From: Ignavibacteriota bacterium
GTDB lineage: Bacteria > Bacteroidota > Ignavibacteria > Kapaibacteriales > UBA2268
Direction: 5' to 3'
DNA length: 64,000 nucleotides
Assembly: GCA_019637995.1 (NCBI GenBank)
Contig: JAHBUQ010000001.1
Location: 1,229,589 to 1,293,588 of the forward strand
The translations under genes and the position numbers were made by a program. The notes under the pieces were generated by a model, which saw nothing but the letters and a program-made list of their open reading frames with translations, searched no databases and had not been told where the DNA came from. Positions within the stretch are counted from its first letter, which is position 1; the number at the start of each line of letters is the position of its first letter. Of the stretch, positions 20,813 through 29,149 are shown in pieces.

Positions 20813-22162
20813 TTATAATCCTAAAATCCAAATAGAAAGATTGAAGTAAATAATCATTCCTGTAAAGTCAATCAATGTAGCCATAAATGGGCTAGAAATA
20901 ACCGCAGGGTCAAATTTCATTTTGTTCAGAAATAGTGGCAGCAGACCACCGACGAGATTTGCCCATAGCACCATCACAACCATCGAAAGCCCTACAATTA
21001 TTGCTATTTTATGACCCGGATCATCTATAAGATATCCTCTTAAAAATGCAATTGCTCCAAGTGTCAACCCCAGTAACAAACCTACCATAATCTCTTTTTT
21101 CATTACTTCAAACCAATGATCGAAATTAAGACCTTCAACTGCAATAGAACGGATAATGAGGGTAGCAGATTGAGTTCCCGAGTTTCCTGCTGTGCCAATA
21201 AGCATTGTAGGAAATAACGCCAAAGCAACCATTTGCATATAAACCCAGTCAAAATGCTCAATTGCTTGTACTGTTAAAAAGTTAGCAAACAAAAGAGCAA
21301 TGAGCCATGGAACTCTTTTAAACCACAGTTTGAATACTCCGGCAGATTGGTAACTCTGCTCAACAGGATTCATACCACCGATTTTCTGGAAGTCTTCTGT
21401 TGTTTCTTCTTCAGATATGTCCATTACGTCATCAAAAGTAACAATTCCAACAAGCACTCCTAAAGAATCTACAATAGGAATAGCTATTAAGTCATACTTT
21501 TCCAGCATTTTTACAGCTTTTTCCTGGTCGTCAAATGCTGATAAAGAAACAACATTATAATCCATCAAATCTGATATTGAGGCATCTTCCTCAGCTAAGA
21601 TTATTGAACGAAGCTTAATATCATCTAATAATTTTCCACTTTTATCTGTTACATAAACTCTGTTAATTGTTTCAGAATCTTTTCCAAATTTACGAATATG
21701 ATGCAGCGCCTTATGAATTGTCCAATACGAACGAACTGCCACAAAATCAGGTGTCATTCTTCTGCCGACACTTTCCTCCGGATAGCCCAAAAGTTCGCGT
21801 GCTTCTTTCAAATCGTCCGGATCAAGAAGCGACATAAGTCTTCTGGTTACTTTGGAGGGTAGCTCTTCAAGAAGTTCAGTTCTATCATCAGGCGGAAGGT
21901 CGGCAAGCAAATTACGGGTCTCTTGATCAGTCAAATCCACAAGGAATGTATCTTTCTGATCGCCATCAAGATATGAAAAAACCTCAGCCGCTACTTCCCT
22001 TGGTAAGGCTCTGAAAATTAGAACACGATCTGTCTTTTCTACATCAAGAAACAGGTCAACTATCTCAGGAGGAGGCCATGAACATAGAATCTCCCTGAGA
22101 TCTGTCCAATTTCTTGTATAAATCAGTTCGTGTATTTCTGGTTTTAACAATTCTTTAAGCAT
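20813..22162 (-). CDS. mgtE: Magnesium transporter MgtE
   Basis: A 449-residue inner-membrane Mg2+ channel. Seen: N-terminal helical superhelix domain (about 1-130, with LPPDDRTELLEELP), two CBS domains (about 135-260, with RVYVTDKSGKLLDDI and AIPIVDSLGVLVGIVTFDD), a connecting plug helix, and the five-helix membrane domain from about 280 with VPWLIALLFANF, the conserved GTAGNSGTQSATL stretch and VVMVLWANLVGGLLPL. Cytosolic Mg2+ binding to the N/CBS domains closes the pore in this family. Length is normal (about 450). It is in a leftward run but separated by more than 100 bases from each neighbour. Confidence 0.96.
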   Translation of the reverse strand: MLKELLKPEIHELIYTRNWTDLREILCSWPPPEIVDLFLDVEKTDRVLIFRALPREVAAEVFSYLDGDQKDTFLVDLTDQETRNLLADLPPDDRTELLEELPSKVTRRLMSLLDPDDLKEARELLGYPEESVGRRMTPDFVAVRSYWTIHKALHHIRKFGKDSETINRVYVTDKSGKLLDDIKLRSIILAEEDASISDLMDYNVVSLSAFDDQEKAVKMLEKYDLIAIPIVDSLGVLVGIVTFDDVMDISEEETTEDFQKIGGMNPVEQSYQSAGVFKLWFKRVPWLIALLFANFLTVQAIEHFDWVYMQMVALALFPTMLIGTAGNSGTQSATLIIRSIAVEGLNFDHWFEVMKKEIMVGLLLGLTLGAIAFLRGYLIDDPGHKIAIIVGLSMVVMVLWANLVGGLLPLFLNKMKFDPAVISSPFMATLIDFTGMIIYFNLSIWILGL

Positions 22163-22254
22163 AAAATTTCTATTTGCTTTAACAGAAACATCTAAAATAA
22201 CATCTATTTCTTAATATATGAAATTTTAATTTCATAATTAACAAAATCTTTTAA

Positions 22255-22290
22255 TAAAAAATGGGTTCTAAATTTAAAAATTTAGAACCC
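22255..22290 (-). terminator. Intrinsic terminator of kbl
   Basis: An 11-bp inverted repeat (22263-22273 GGGTTCTAAAT, 22280-22290) with a six-base loop. Read leftward it is followed by ATTTTTTATT. It lies just after the kbl stop. Confidence 0.9.
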
Positions 22291-22312
22291 TGTTCTTAAT
22301 CCTTATCGAAAA

Positions 22313-23557
22313 TTAAATCATTTTCAATTCTTTTCCAACTTTTATAAACGAAGCAATTGCTTTATCAAGATGATTGTCGTCATGAGCCGCTGAAATCTGC
22401 ACCCTGATTCTATCTTTCCCGCGAGGGACGACAGGAAACGAAAATGCGATTACATAAATTCCTTCTTCAAGCATACGATTAGCAAATTCAACTGCTAAAG
22501 CAGAGCAATTATCATACTTACCGAACATTATCGGTGTGATTGGATGGTCACCCGGAATAATATCAAAACCCGCTTCAGTCATCTCTTTTCTAAATCTTTG
22601 TGTATTTCTTTCCAGTTTATCACGTAGTTCGGTGCTTGCAGTAAGAATTTCAAGACATTTTAGAGTTGCTCCGACTATCGCAGGCGCAAGTGTATTTGAG
22701 AATAAATAAGGTCTTGCTTTATTTCTCATCCATTGGATAATTTCTTTTCTACCTGAAATGCAACCACCCGATGCTCCACCCAATGCTTTTCCGAAAGTAG
22801 TTGTGATAATATCAATTCTGCCCATTACATTGCGATATTCATGTGTACCTCTGCCTGTTTTTCCAAGAAAGCCTGAAGCATGACATTCATCTATCATTAC
22901 CAACGCATCATATTTTTCCGCCAAATCACAAATTTCATCAAGTTTGGCTATATCACCATCCATGGAGAAAACACCATCGGTAGCAATTACTTTAAATCTG
23001 CATCCCTTTTCATTAGCTTCTTTCAGGCATCTTTCCAATCCTTTAAGTTCTTTGCCGGAAGCAATATCCAATTCTTCAATATCACGCATATCAGCATGTT
23101 TATATACCCAACGTTGAGCTTTAGAAAGCCTTATACCATCAATAATTGATGCATGATTCAATGCATCAGTAATAATTGCATCATCAGTACCGAAAAGTGG
23201 CTCAAAAACTGCACCATTAGCATCGAATGCAGCACAGAAAAGGATAGTATCTTCAGTACCTAAAAATTCTGAAACCTTATGTTCGAGCTCTTTGTGAATA
23301 TCCTGAGTGCCACAAATAAATCGCACTGATGAAAGTCCGAATCCTCTGTGATCAATCATTTCGTGAGCAGCTTTTATAAGTTCAGGATGTGATGACAAAC
23401 CCAAGTAATTATTGGCACAGAAGTTTAATACAGTTTTTCCGTTAACAACTATTTCAGCTCCCTGAGGTGATTCAATAATTCTTTCATGTTTGTATAATTT
23501 TTGTTCTTCAAGTGACTTGAGTTCACTTGCAAGAAAGTCTTTCATTTTTCCGTACAT
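22313..23557 (-). CDS. kbl: Glycine C-acetyltransferase (2-amino-3-ketobutyrate CoA ligase)
   Basis: A 414-residue PLP enzyme of the alpha-oxoamine synthase family that cleaves 2-amino-3-oxobutyrate with CoA to glycine and acetyl-CoA in threonine degradation. Seen: NFCANNYLGLSSHP, FICGTQDIHKELE, DALNHASIIDGIRLSKA, DECHASGFLG and the PLP lysine K257 in TTFGKALGGASGG. The family normally has about 397 residues; the extra length is a short insertion (about 163-185) and a few N-terminal residues. The GGAG seven bases before the ATG supports the start. The related enzymes KAS, BioF and ALAS are less likely because SVRFICGTQDIHKELE is Kbl-like. No threonine dehydrogenase (tdh) is adjacent. Confidence 0.93.
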   Translation of the reverse strand: MYGKMKDFLASELKSLEEQKLYKHERIIESPQGAEIVVNGKTVLNFCANNYLGLSSHPELIKAAHEMIDHRGFGLSSVRFICGTQDIHKELEHKVSEFLGTEDTILFCAAFDANGAVFEPLFGTDDAIITDALNHASIIDGIRLSKAQRWVYKHADMRDIEELDIASGKELKGLERCLKEANEKGCRFKVIATDGVFSMDGDIAKLDEICDLAEKYDALVMIDECHASGFLGKTGRGTHEYRNVMGRIDIITTTFGKALGGASGGCISGRKEIIQWMRNKARPYLFSNTLAPAIVGATLKCLEILTASTELRDKLERNTQRFRKEMTEAGFDIIPGDHPITPIMFGKYDNCSALAVEFANRMLEEGIYVIAFSFPVVPRGKDRIRVQISAAHDDNHLDKAIASFIKVGKELKMI

Positions 23558-23652
23558 TTTTTATCTCCGTACAAAATAGTTTTTTAAAATTGTAATTTTT
23601 AGCAAAAATAAAATTAAGCAATTTTCACAAATTATAAAAATTATATTTCTAT

Positions 23653-23693
23653 TTAGAAAAAAAAACTGCTGTATTATTATTAAATACAACAGT
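23653..23693 (-). terminator. Intrinsic terminator of nuoD
   Basis: Arms 23665-23675 (ACTGCTGTATT) and 23683-23693 pair with one mismatch. Read leftward the hairpin is followed by nine T. Confidence 0.85.
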
Positions 23694-23723
23694 CTTCAAA
23701 TGGTTATCATTTTTTTGTAATTC

Positions 23724-24998
23724 TTATTTGTCAGCTTCGCCCATAACGGGGTCAATAGAGCCAATACAAGCAACAACATCAGAAAGCATTGAACCTTCAA
23801 TCAAGTAAGGTAAAGCCTGTAAATTTGAGGAAGATGGGCTTTTGATTTTCATTTTCCATGGATGTCCTGTACCATCTGATACAATAAAGAATCCCAGCTC
23901 GCCTTTTGGTGATTCAATGGCTGTGTAGGTTTCACCCGGCTCGGGAGCTGCACCAAAATTTATCAGCATAAAGTCATGAATCAGCTCTTCCATCTTAGTG
24001 TAAACTTCAGCCTTTCTCGGAAGCACTTTTTGTGGCTCTTTCGCAAGGATAGGACCTTCAGGCATTTGGTCAAGTATTTGATTAATCATTTTAATACTTT
24101 CTTTCATTTCCTGAATTCTAACCATATATCTTGCCCAGCAATCACCTTCATTGTATGTAATAACATCGAAATCCAGTTTATCGTAAACAAGATAAGGCAT
24201 ATCTTTCCTTAAATCACGAGCTACACCTGAACCACGAAGGCACGGACCTGTAAATCCAAGCTGAATAGCTTTTTCCTTATCAATAACCCCAATACCCGCT
24301 ACACGATTTATAAAAATTCTGTTTCTATGAACTAATTTTTCGGTTTTGGTTAATTGTGCCGGAAATTGAGCTGTCCAGTCACGAATCATTTGAAGTGTGC
24401 GATTATCAATATCATTAGCTACTCCACCAATACGTGTATAACTGGTTGTAAATCTCGCACCGCAAATCAATTCAAATATATCATACAGCTTTTCACGCTC
24501 GGTAAATGTCCAAAGCAGTACTGTCATAGCGCCGACATCCATACAAGTAGCACCCATTGCCATCAGATGTGATGATACACGAGCCATTTCTGCAACAAGT
24601 GTCCTTATCCATTTTGCCCTTTCAGGTATATCAATTCCCATAGCATTTTCGATTGCCATCGCAATTGCTACGTTATTAGACAAAGGTGATAAATAATCAA
24701 GCCTGTCAGTATGAGGTATAAATTCATGATAAGTAACATTTTCAGCTAATTTTTCATAACCGCGGTGAAGATATCCGAGCTCAGGCACACATTTCATTAT
24801 TGTTTCACCGTCAAGTCTGAGTAAAACCCTTAGCACGCCGTGAGTAGCAGGGTGCTGGGGACCCATATTGAGTATCATATCATTTTCAATTGCATCTTCA
24901 AATGATACGGTTGTATCGCCATCCATTAATTCGCGATAGATTTTGTCCTGTCTTATCTCAGTTAGTCTTTCGACTGCTTCTTTAGTTCTTAAATTCAT
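23724..24998 (-). CDS. nuoD: NADH-quinone oxidoreductase subunit D
   Basis: A 424-residue 49-kDa subunit of respiratory complex I, in the peripheral arm near the quinone site. Seen: MGPQHPATHGVLRVLLRLDGE (about 45-65), ELGYLHRGYEKLAE, quinone-site PHTDRLDYLSPLSNN, LTFTGPCLRGSGV-like segment, and the C-terminal CIGSIDPVMGEADK. Full length, no fusion to NuoC. GGAG lies before the ATG. No other nuo gene is next to it: the CDF exporter lies upstream and kbl downstream, with a terminator in between, so subunit D is encoded apart from the rest of the complex. Confidence 0.95.
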   Translation of the reverse strand: MNLRTKEAVERLTEIRQDKIYRELMDGDTTVSFEDAIENDMILNMGPQHPATHGVLRVLLRLDGETIMKCVPELGYLHRGYEKLAENVTYHEFIPHTDRLDYLSPLSNNVAIAMAIENAMGIDIPERAKWIRTLVAEMARVSSHLMAMGATCMDVGAMTVLLWTFTEREKLYDIFELICGARFTTSYTRIGGVANDIDNRTLQMIRDWTAQFPAQLTKTEKLVHRNRIFINRVAGIGVIDKEKAIQLGFTGPCLRGSGVARDLRKDMPYLVYDKLDFDVITYNEGDCWARYMVRIQEMKESIKMINQILDQMPEGPILAKEPQKVLPRKAEVYTKMEELIHDFMLINFGAAPEPGETYTAIESPKGELGFFIVSDGTGHPWKMKIKSPSSSNLQALPYLIEGSMLSDVVACIGSIDPVMGEADK

Positions 24999-25109
24999 CT
25001 AGTTTTCTCCGACATCCAGAGCTTAATTATGATTTTTGAAATTATACTTTTTACAAATGTCAAATATATGATTTTTTGACGAAATATCCGCACTTTTGGT
25101 GATAAAAAA

Positions 25110-26006
25110 TTAAAAGTAATTTGAATTTTTTAGATAAATGGAATTTAATCCCGGTTCTACATGTACTGTTGTTTTCATTTTCAATTGAAAATAAATTGAT
25201 TTTTCCACAGCACTTGCTATTACATGAGCATCAAGTACACTCATTTCCGATGGCAGACGAATATCAATATTGAGCTCTTTGTGCTCACCGTAATTATGAA
25301 GCCTAAAATGATGTACGCTTGTAATCGCAGGATTTACATCCTTAGCAATACGCATAATTTTTTCTTTTAACTCATGATTCGGATTCTCTCCAAGCAAAGT
25401 ATTTGCTGATGTACGAATAATTTGATAAGCAACCCAAAACAGCATCACCGAAACCATAAATGTCATTGCACTGTCGAGCCACCAAATACCGCCACCGAAT
25501 ATTGCCCCAATGACAATAATCACTGTTGATATCGCATCTGTTCTGTGATGCCAGCCATCAGCTATTAAAGACTCTGATTTAACTTTCTTTCCAACATAAA
25601 TTGATGTTAATGCCATCAATTCCTTAATTACTATCGTAATTGAAAACATAATGACAGATGATGTGGAATAAGTGACTATCTTATATTCCTGAATTCGGAC
25701 TACTGCATCTTTAATGAATTCAAATCCAATTACTCCCAGCAAAGTGGCAATCATTATAGCTACAACAGGCTCTGCCCTGCCGTGTCCGAAAGGATGTTCG
25801 TAATCTGCCGGTCTACTTGCATACCAATAGCCGAACAACACCAAAAATGAAGTTATGGAATCTGATAATGAATGCCATGCATCTGCAATCATTGCAAGTG
25901 AATCGGCTTCTATACCTGCATAATATTTAAATGCAAATATTATAACATTTAATATTATAGATGCCCATATTACAACAAAAGGTAATTTTTTTAAATCAAA
26001 AGTCAA
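25110..26006 (-). CDS. Cation diffusion facilitator (CDF) family metal exporter
   Basis: A 298-residue inner-membrane protein with six predicted TM helices and a C-terminal cytoplasmic domain. Metal-site motifs: H-x3-D in DAWHSLSDS on TM2 and H-x3-D in DGWHHRTDA on TM5, plus HPFGHGR in the loop after TM3; the C-terminal ferredoxin-like domain has SVHHFRLHNYGEHKELNIDI. Such proteins exchange Zn2+, Fe2+, Mn2+ or Cd2+ for protons; the H/D sites fit Zn/Fe/Cd but do not decide. The start is a TTG that overlaps the TGA of the upstream gene (TTGA), with AAAGGT upstream, so translational coupling is likely. Confidence 0.9.
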   Translation of the reverse strand: MTFDLKKLPFVVIWASIILNVIIFAFKYYAGIEADSLAMIADAWHSLSDSITSFLVLFGYWYASRPADYEHPFGHGRAEPVVAIMIATLLGVIGFEFIKDAVVRIQEYKIVTYSTSSVIMFSITIVIKELMALTSIYVGKKVKSESLIADGWHHRTDAISTVIIVIGAIFGGGIWWLDSAMTFMVSVMLFWVAYQIIRTSANTLLGENPNHELKEKIMRIAKDVNPAITSVHHFRLHNYGEHKELNIDIRLPSEMSVLDAHVIASAVEKSIYFQLKMKTTVHVEPGLNSIYLKNSNYF

Positions 26007-26806
26007 AATTTCATTACCTTTGCGATTGTAATAATCAAATTCTCGGAAAACAGCTCATCCAAACTAACTGATTTATTCTTTCCTTTAGTTTTCACTTTGA
26101 CTTTTGGTTTAGGAGGATTAACTATTAGTTCAGTAGAAATATTTACACTTTTTAAAGGTATATTGTGACTGGAAAGTATCTCTTCTAATGCCAGTTTTCT
26201 TTTGTCAAGCAAATCATTCAACTGAACTTCAGTTGTTACCGTTTTATCCCTAACTTTCTTTTTCCCTTTTTTGTCCAAATAATTTTCTTTAACCTTGTAA
26301 GACTTGAAATAAGAGTCAGCTGAGCTGATTTTTGCCTCAAGAATAATTCCCTTTTGGTGTTTAAGGAGTTTTTTTAATTCACTTACAACTTCATCAAAAT
26401 TTGAATTAAATTTCTCAGAATTTTTTTCAAAAAAGGCTCCGGACGCAAGACTAATTCCTTGCTTTAATGGAGTGAGAAGGAATTCGTAGCCTAATTCTGA
26501 GTAAGAGTTGTAAACAGGAATATCAATTTTCTGAATATCTTTTTCCTGTAACCATCCTTCTATGATCACATCATATTTTTTTCCGGAAGGAACAACTATT
26601 TGAAAATCACCTTCACCGGAGTTTGATGATGATGTTATTTCTTTACCTTCATCATCAATAAATTTTATTTTGGTACCAATCGGCTTGTTGTTTGATTTAT
26701 TAATCAACTTTCCCTGCACCAATACTACGGAATTCGAGTATAAGGGTAGCAGTGAAGTGATTGTAAAAAATACTATAACTAAATTTATAAAAGTGAAATT
26801 ATACAT
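26003..26806 (-). CDS. Exported protein with a degenerate OmpA-like C-terminal domain
   Basis: A 267-residue protein with an N-terminal hydrophobic segment (INLVIVFFTITSLLPLYS) that is a signal peptide or anchor. A small beta-sandwich follows (VLVQGKLINKSNNKPIG..., carboxypeptidase-regulatory-like, about 28-110), then a region with ASGAFFEKNSEKFNSNFDEV, LKKLLKHQKGIILEAKIS and LLDKRKLALEEILSSHNIP that matches the secondary-structure order of OmpA peptidoglycan-binding domains. The usual TDxxGxxxxN/R residues are poorly conserved, so peptidoglycan binding is uncertain. The C-terminus is lysine-rich. It overlaps the CDF gene by four bases. Confidence 0.6.
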   Translation of the reverse strand: MYNFTFINLVIVFFTITSLLPLYSNSVVLVQGKLINKSNNKPIGTKIKFIDDEGKEITSSSNSGEGDFQIVVPSGKKYDVIIEGWLQEKDIQKIDIPVYNSYSELGYEFLLTPLKQGISLASGAFFEKNSEKFNSNFDEVVSELKKLLKHQKGIILEAKISSADSYFKSYKVKENYLDKKGKKKVRDKTVTTEVQLNDLLDKRKLALEEILSSHNIPLKSVNISTELIVNPPKPKVKVKTKGKNKSVSLDELFSENLIITIAKVMKF

Positions 26807-26949
26807 ATTTTAACCATAAGATTACACAATAACAATATGACGTATTACCCATAATTAATATTAATAGTATTTGATAAATAACGTATTTTCGTTCTGGAAC
26901 GTCAATAAAATTCAAATCAAAACGCATTATAAATATATATAAATTAAGT

Positions 26950-28026
26950 ATGATACAATTGAATAAAAGAAATAACATAAAAAATTACGATATTGAGGAA
27001 CTCGAAAACTATTTAACTTCTAAAAATTTCGACAAATTCCGTGCAGCGCAGATATTTAACGGTATTTATTCGGAAAAATTTGAGAATTTTAATAAGATAA
27101 CTACATTACCATTGCAATTAAAAAATCATCTGACTGAAAATTTTTCAATATGGTCCCTTAAAACAAAAAAAGTCCGAGAGTCAAGCGATGGCTCAATTAA
27201 ATATCTTTTCGAACTGTTTGACGGTAAATCCGTCGAAGCAGTTTATATGCCTTGGTACGACGAAACAGACGGCGAAATTGAGCGTGTTACACTTTGCATT
27301 TCATCTATGGCAGGCTGTCCGGTGGAATGTGCTTTCTGTGCGACAGGAACAATGGGTTTTCAGAGGAATTTAGAGACTTCTGAAATTATTGACCAGATAC
27401 TTTTCGTTGAAAAAGATTTAGGAAAAAAAATAACAAATATTGTTTTTATGGGTATGGGAGAACCACTTCTGAATTTCACGAATGTTGTCAGAACAATCAG
27501 CATTCTGACACATCCGGCAAATAAGTTACTGACAAGAAAAAAAATCACTCTTTCGACAGTCGGTATAACAGCAAAAATAAAGCATTTAGCATCCACGAAA
27601 AATCCCGTAAAACTTGCAATATCACTACATGCTACAACAAACGGTTTCAGGGAAAAAATCATTCCAATGGCAAAAGGTGTCAGACTTAACGAACTGATGG
27701 ATGTGGTGGAATTTTACTACCGTAAAACCAAAATGCCAATTACTTATGAATATATACCATTTGAGAGTATGAACGATACAGACGAAGATGCAGTAAGGCT
27801 TGCCAGGATTCTAAAGCGTGTACCATCGAGAGTTAACATCATTCCGTTTAATGATATATCTTTCACTGGTGTAAGCGGATTTGCAGCATCACTTAAACCT
27901 ACAAAAATGGAGAGAGTACTTGAATTTGGAGCTCTGGTACGTAGAAACGGGGGTGCTGTTACAATTCGGGACACCTTCGGAACAGATATTGAAGCCGCTT
28001 GTGGTCAATTAGCTTTAGCCGAATAA
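26950..28026 (+). CDS. rlmN: Dual-specificity 23S rRNA A2503 / tRNA A37 methyltransferase RlmN
   Basis: A 358-residue cytoplasmic radical SAM enzyme that puts a C2 methyl on A2503 of 23S rRNA and, in many bacteria, on A37 of some tRNAs. The cluster-binding cysteines are C123, C127 and C130 in AGCPVECAFCATG; NIVFMGMGEPLLN follows, and the methyl-carrying cysteine is near the C-terminus in DIEAACGQL. RlmN rather than Cfr is favoured by GMGEPL context and lack of neighbouring resistance genes. The ribosome-binding site is weak. The next gene starts 17 bases later. Confidence 0.95.
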   Translation: MIQLNKRNNIKNYDIEELENYLTSKNFDKFRAAQIFNGIYSEKFENFNKITTLPLQLKNHLTENFSIWSLKTKKVRESSDGSIKYLFELFDGKSVEAVYMPWYDETDGEIERVTLCISSMAGCPVECAFCATGTMGFQRNLETSEIIDQILFVEKDLGKKITNIVFMGMGEPLLNFTNVVRTISILTHPANKLLTRKKITLSTVGITAKIKHLASTKNPVKLAISLHATTNGFREKIIPMAKGVRLNELMDVVEFYYRKTKMPITYEYIPFESMNDTDEDAVRLARILKRVPSRVNIIPFNDISFTGVSGFAASLKPTKMERVLEFGALVRRNGGAVTIRDTFGTDIEAACGQLALAE

Positions 28027-28042
28027 TTAAGGGAGAAAATTT

Positions 28043-28948
28043 ATGAAAACATTTTTTTTGAGCATATTACTTATTCTAATTTTTTGCGAAATCAAAGCCG
28101 ATGTACTTGATAATTTTGTTGGAAACGCTAATACTATTTATGTTATAAGACTTAAAAACGGAGATTTACTAACAGGGCAGCTCATAGATATTATTGAAGA
28201 CTCAGGCGAAATGGGCAGTTCAATCAAATTTCGAACTCAGATTGGTACAACAACAATTTATGGTTCGGAAATTATTGAAATTATCATAAAAGATGATTTA
28301 AACCGACATTCGCACAGAGCATTTATAATGCCAACGGCAGAACCTATTGGCAAGAACCATTTCGTAGGGAATTATATGATTGCTTTGTTTTATGCGGGAT
28401 TCGGCATTTATGATTATGTTTCAGTAACCGCAGGAAGAAGTGTAATTCCAACTGTTCTGAGGCAGGACCAAATCTCTGTACTTAATGTTAAAGCTACTTT
28501 ATATACCTTAGATTGGGAGTCAATGAAAGGTGGTATGAGCATAGCTATTGGAGGGAACCTTGCATTTATAAATGACAGAAACAGGTTTTCGCATCTTTTT
28601 ACAAATATTACTTTTACAGGTGACAGAACTGATATCACAGGTATGGTTTTCATGAAAACAGGGCAGGATGAACTGTATGAATACCGTTTCGCAGAAAGAG
28701 TTTATAATTCATTTTATGCGAATAATTCATTCGGTATTGGAATGGGTTTGACAACTAAATTTTCTGAGAGGCATGATTTATATTTTGTTGGCGAGTTATG
28801 GAATACAGATATTGCAAAAATCACAAATACCGGACTCATAGGTGCTATCAGATTGCAAAACAGTTCATTTTCTGCTGATTTCGGATTAATGTATTTCACA
28901 CCATTCACTCTTATTCCGGTAGTAAATTTTATATGGACTCCATTCTAA
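28043..28948 (+). CDS. Predicted outer-membrane protein, function unknown
   Basis: A 301-residue secreted protein with signal peptide (FFLSILLILIFCEIKA). The N-terminal part (about 30-90) resembles a small SH3/LSm-like strand domain (YVIRLKNGDLLTGQLIDI). The rest is amphipathic strands with aromatic girdle residues, ending NFIWTPF, as expected of an outer-membrane barrel. AGGGAG sits ahead of the ATG. It follows rlmN by 17 bases and may be read through from it. I do not recognise a named family. Confidence 0.65.
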   Translation: MKTFFLSILLILIFCEIKADVLDNFVGNANTIYVIRLKNGDLLTGQLIDIIEDSGEMGSSIKFRTQIGTTTIYGSEIIEIIIKDDLNRHSHRAFIMPTAEPIGKNHFVGNYMIALFYAGFGIYDYVSVTAGRSVIPTVLRQDQISVLNVKATLYTLDWESMKGGMSIAIGGNLAFINDRNRFSHLFTNITFTGDRTDITGMVFMKTGQDELYEYRFAERVYNSFYANNSFGIGMGLTTKFSERHDLYFVGELWNTDIAKITNTGLIGAIRLQNSSFSADFGLMYFTPFTLIPVVNFIWTPF

Positions 28949-29032
28949 ATTTACAAAATATTAACTTTTACTGTAACTATTTTAAAGTTTTAAACGTCTA
29001 TATATATGAACATAATTATGAAAAAAAATAAA

Positions 29033-29127
29033 ACGGTCATTGAATAGCCTTAAAAAATGAATTAGATCACTTGTTCTCTTCATAGCACTCCCTTTCTTAA
29101 GTTTAGTTCATAAAATTCAATGACCGT
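29033..29127. repeat. 13-bp inverted repeat enclosing a 69-base loop between convergent genes
   Basis: Arms ACGGTCATTGAAT (29033-29045) and its exact complement (29115-29127). An A-rich tract precedes the left arm and a T tract follows the right arm, so it can act as a bidirectional terminator. The loop is unusually long and, on the minus strand, contains AAAGGGAG followed by ATG and a 33-codon frame (29083 down to 28982). Confidence 0.6.
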
Positions 29128-29149
29128 CCTTTTTTCAAAAATCTAAAAT

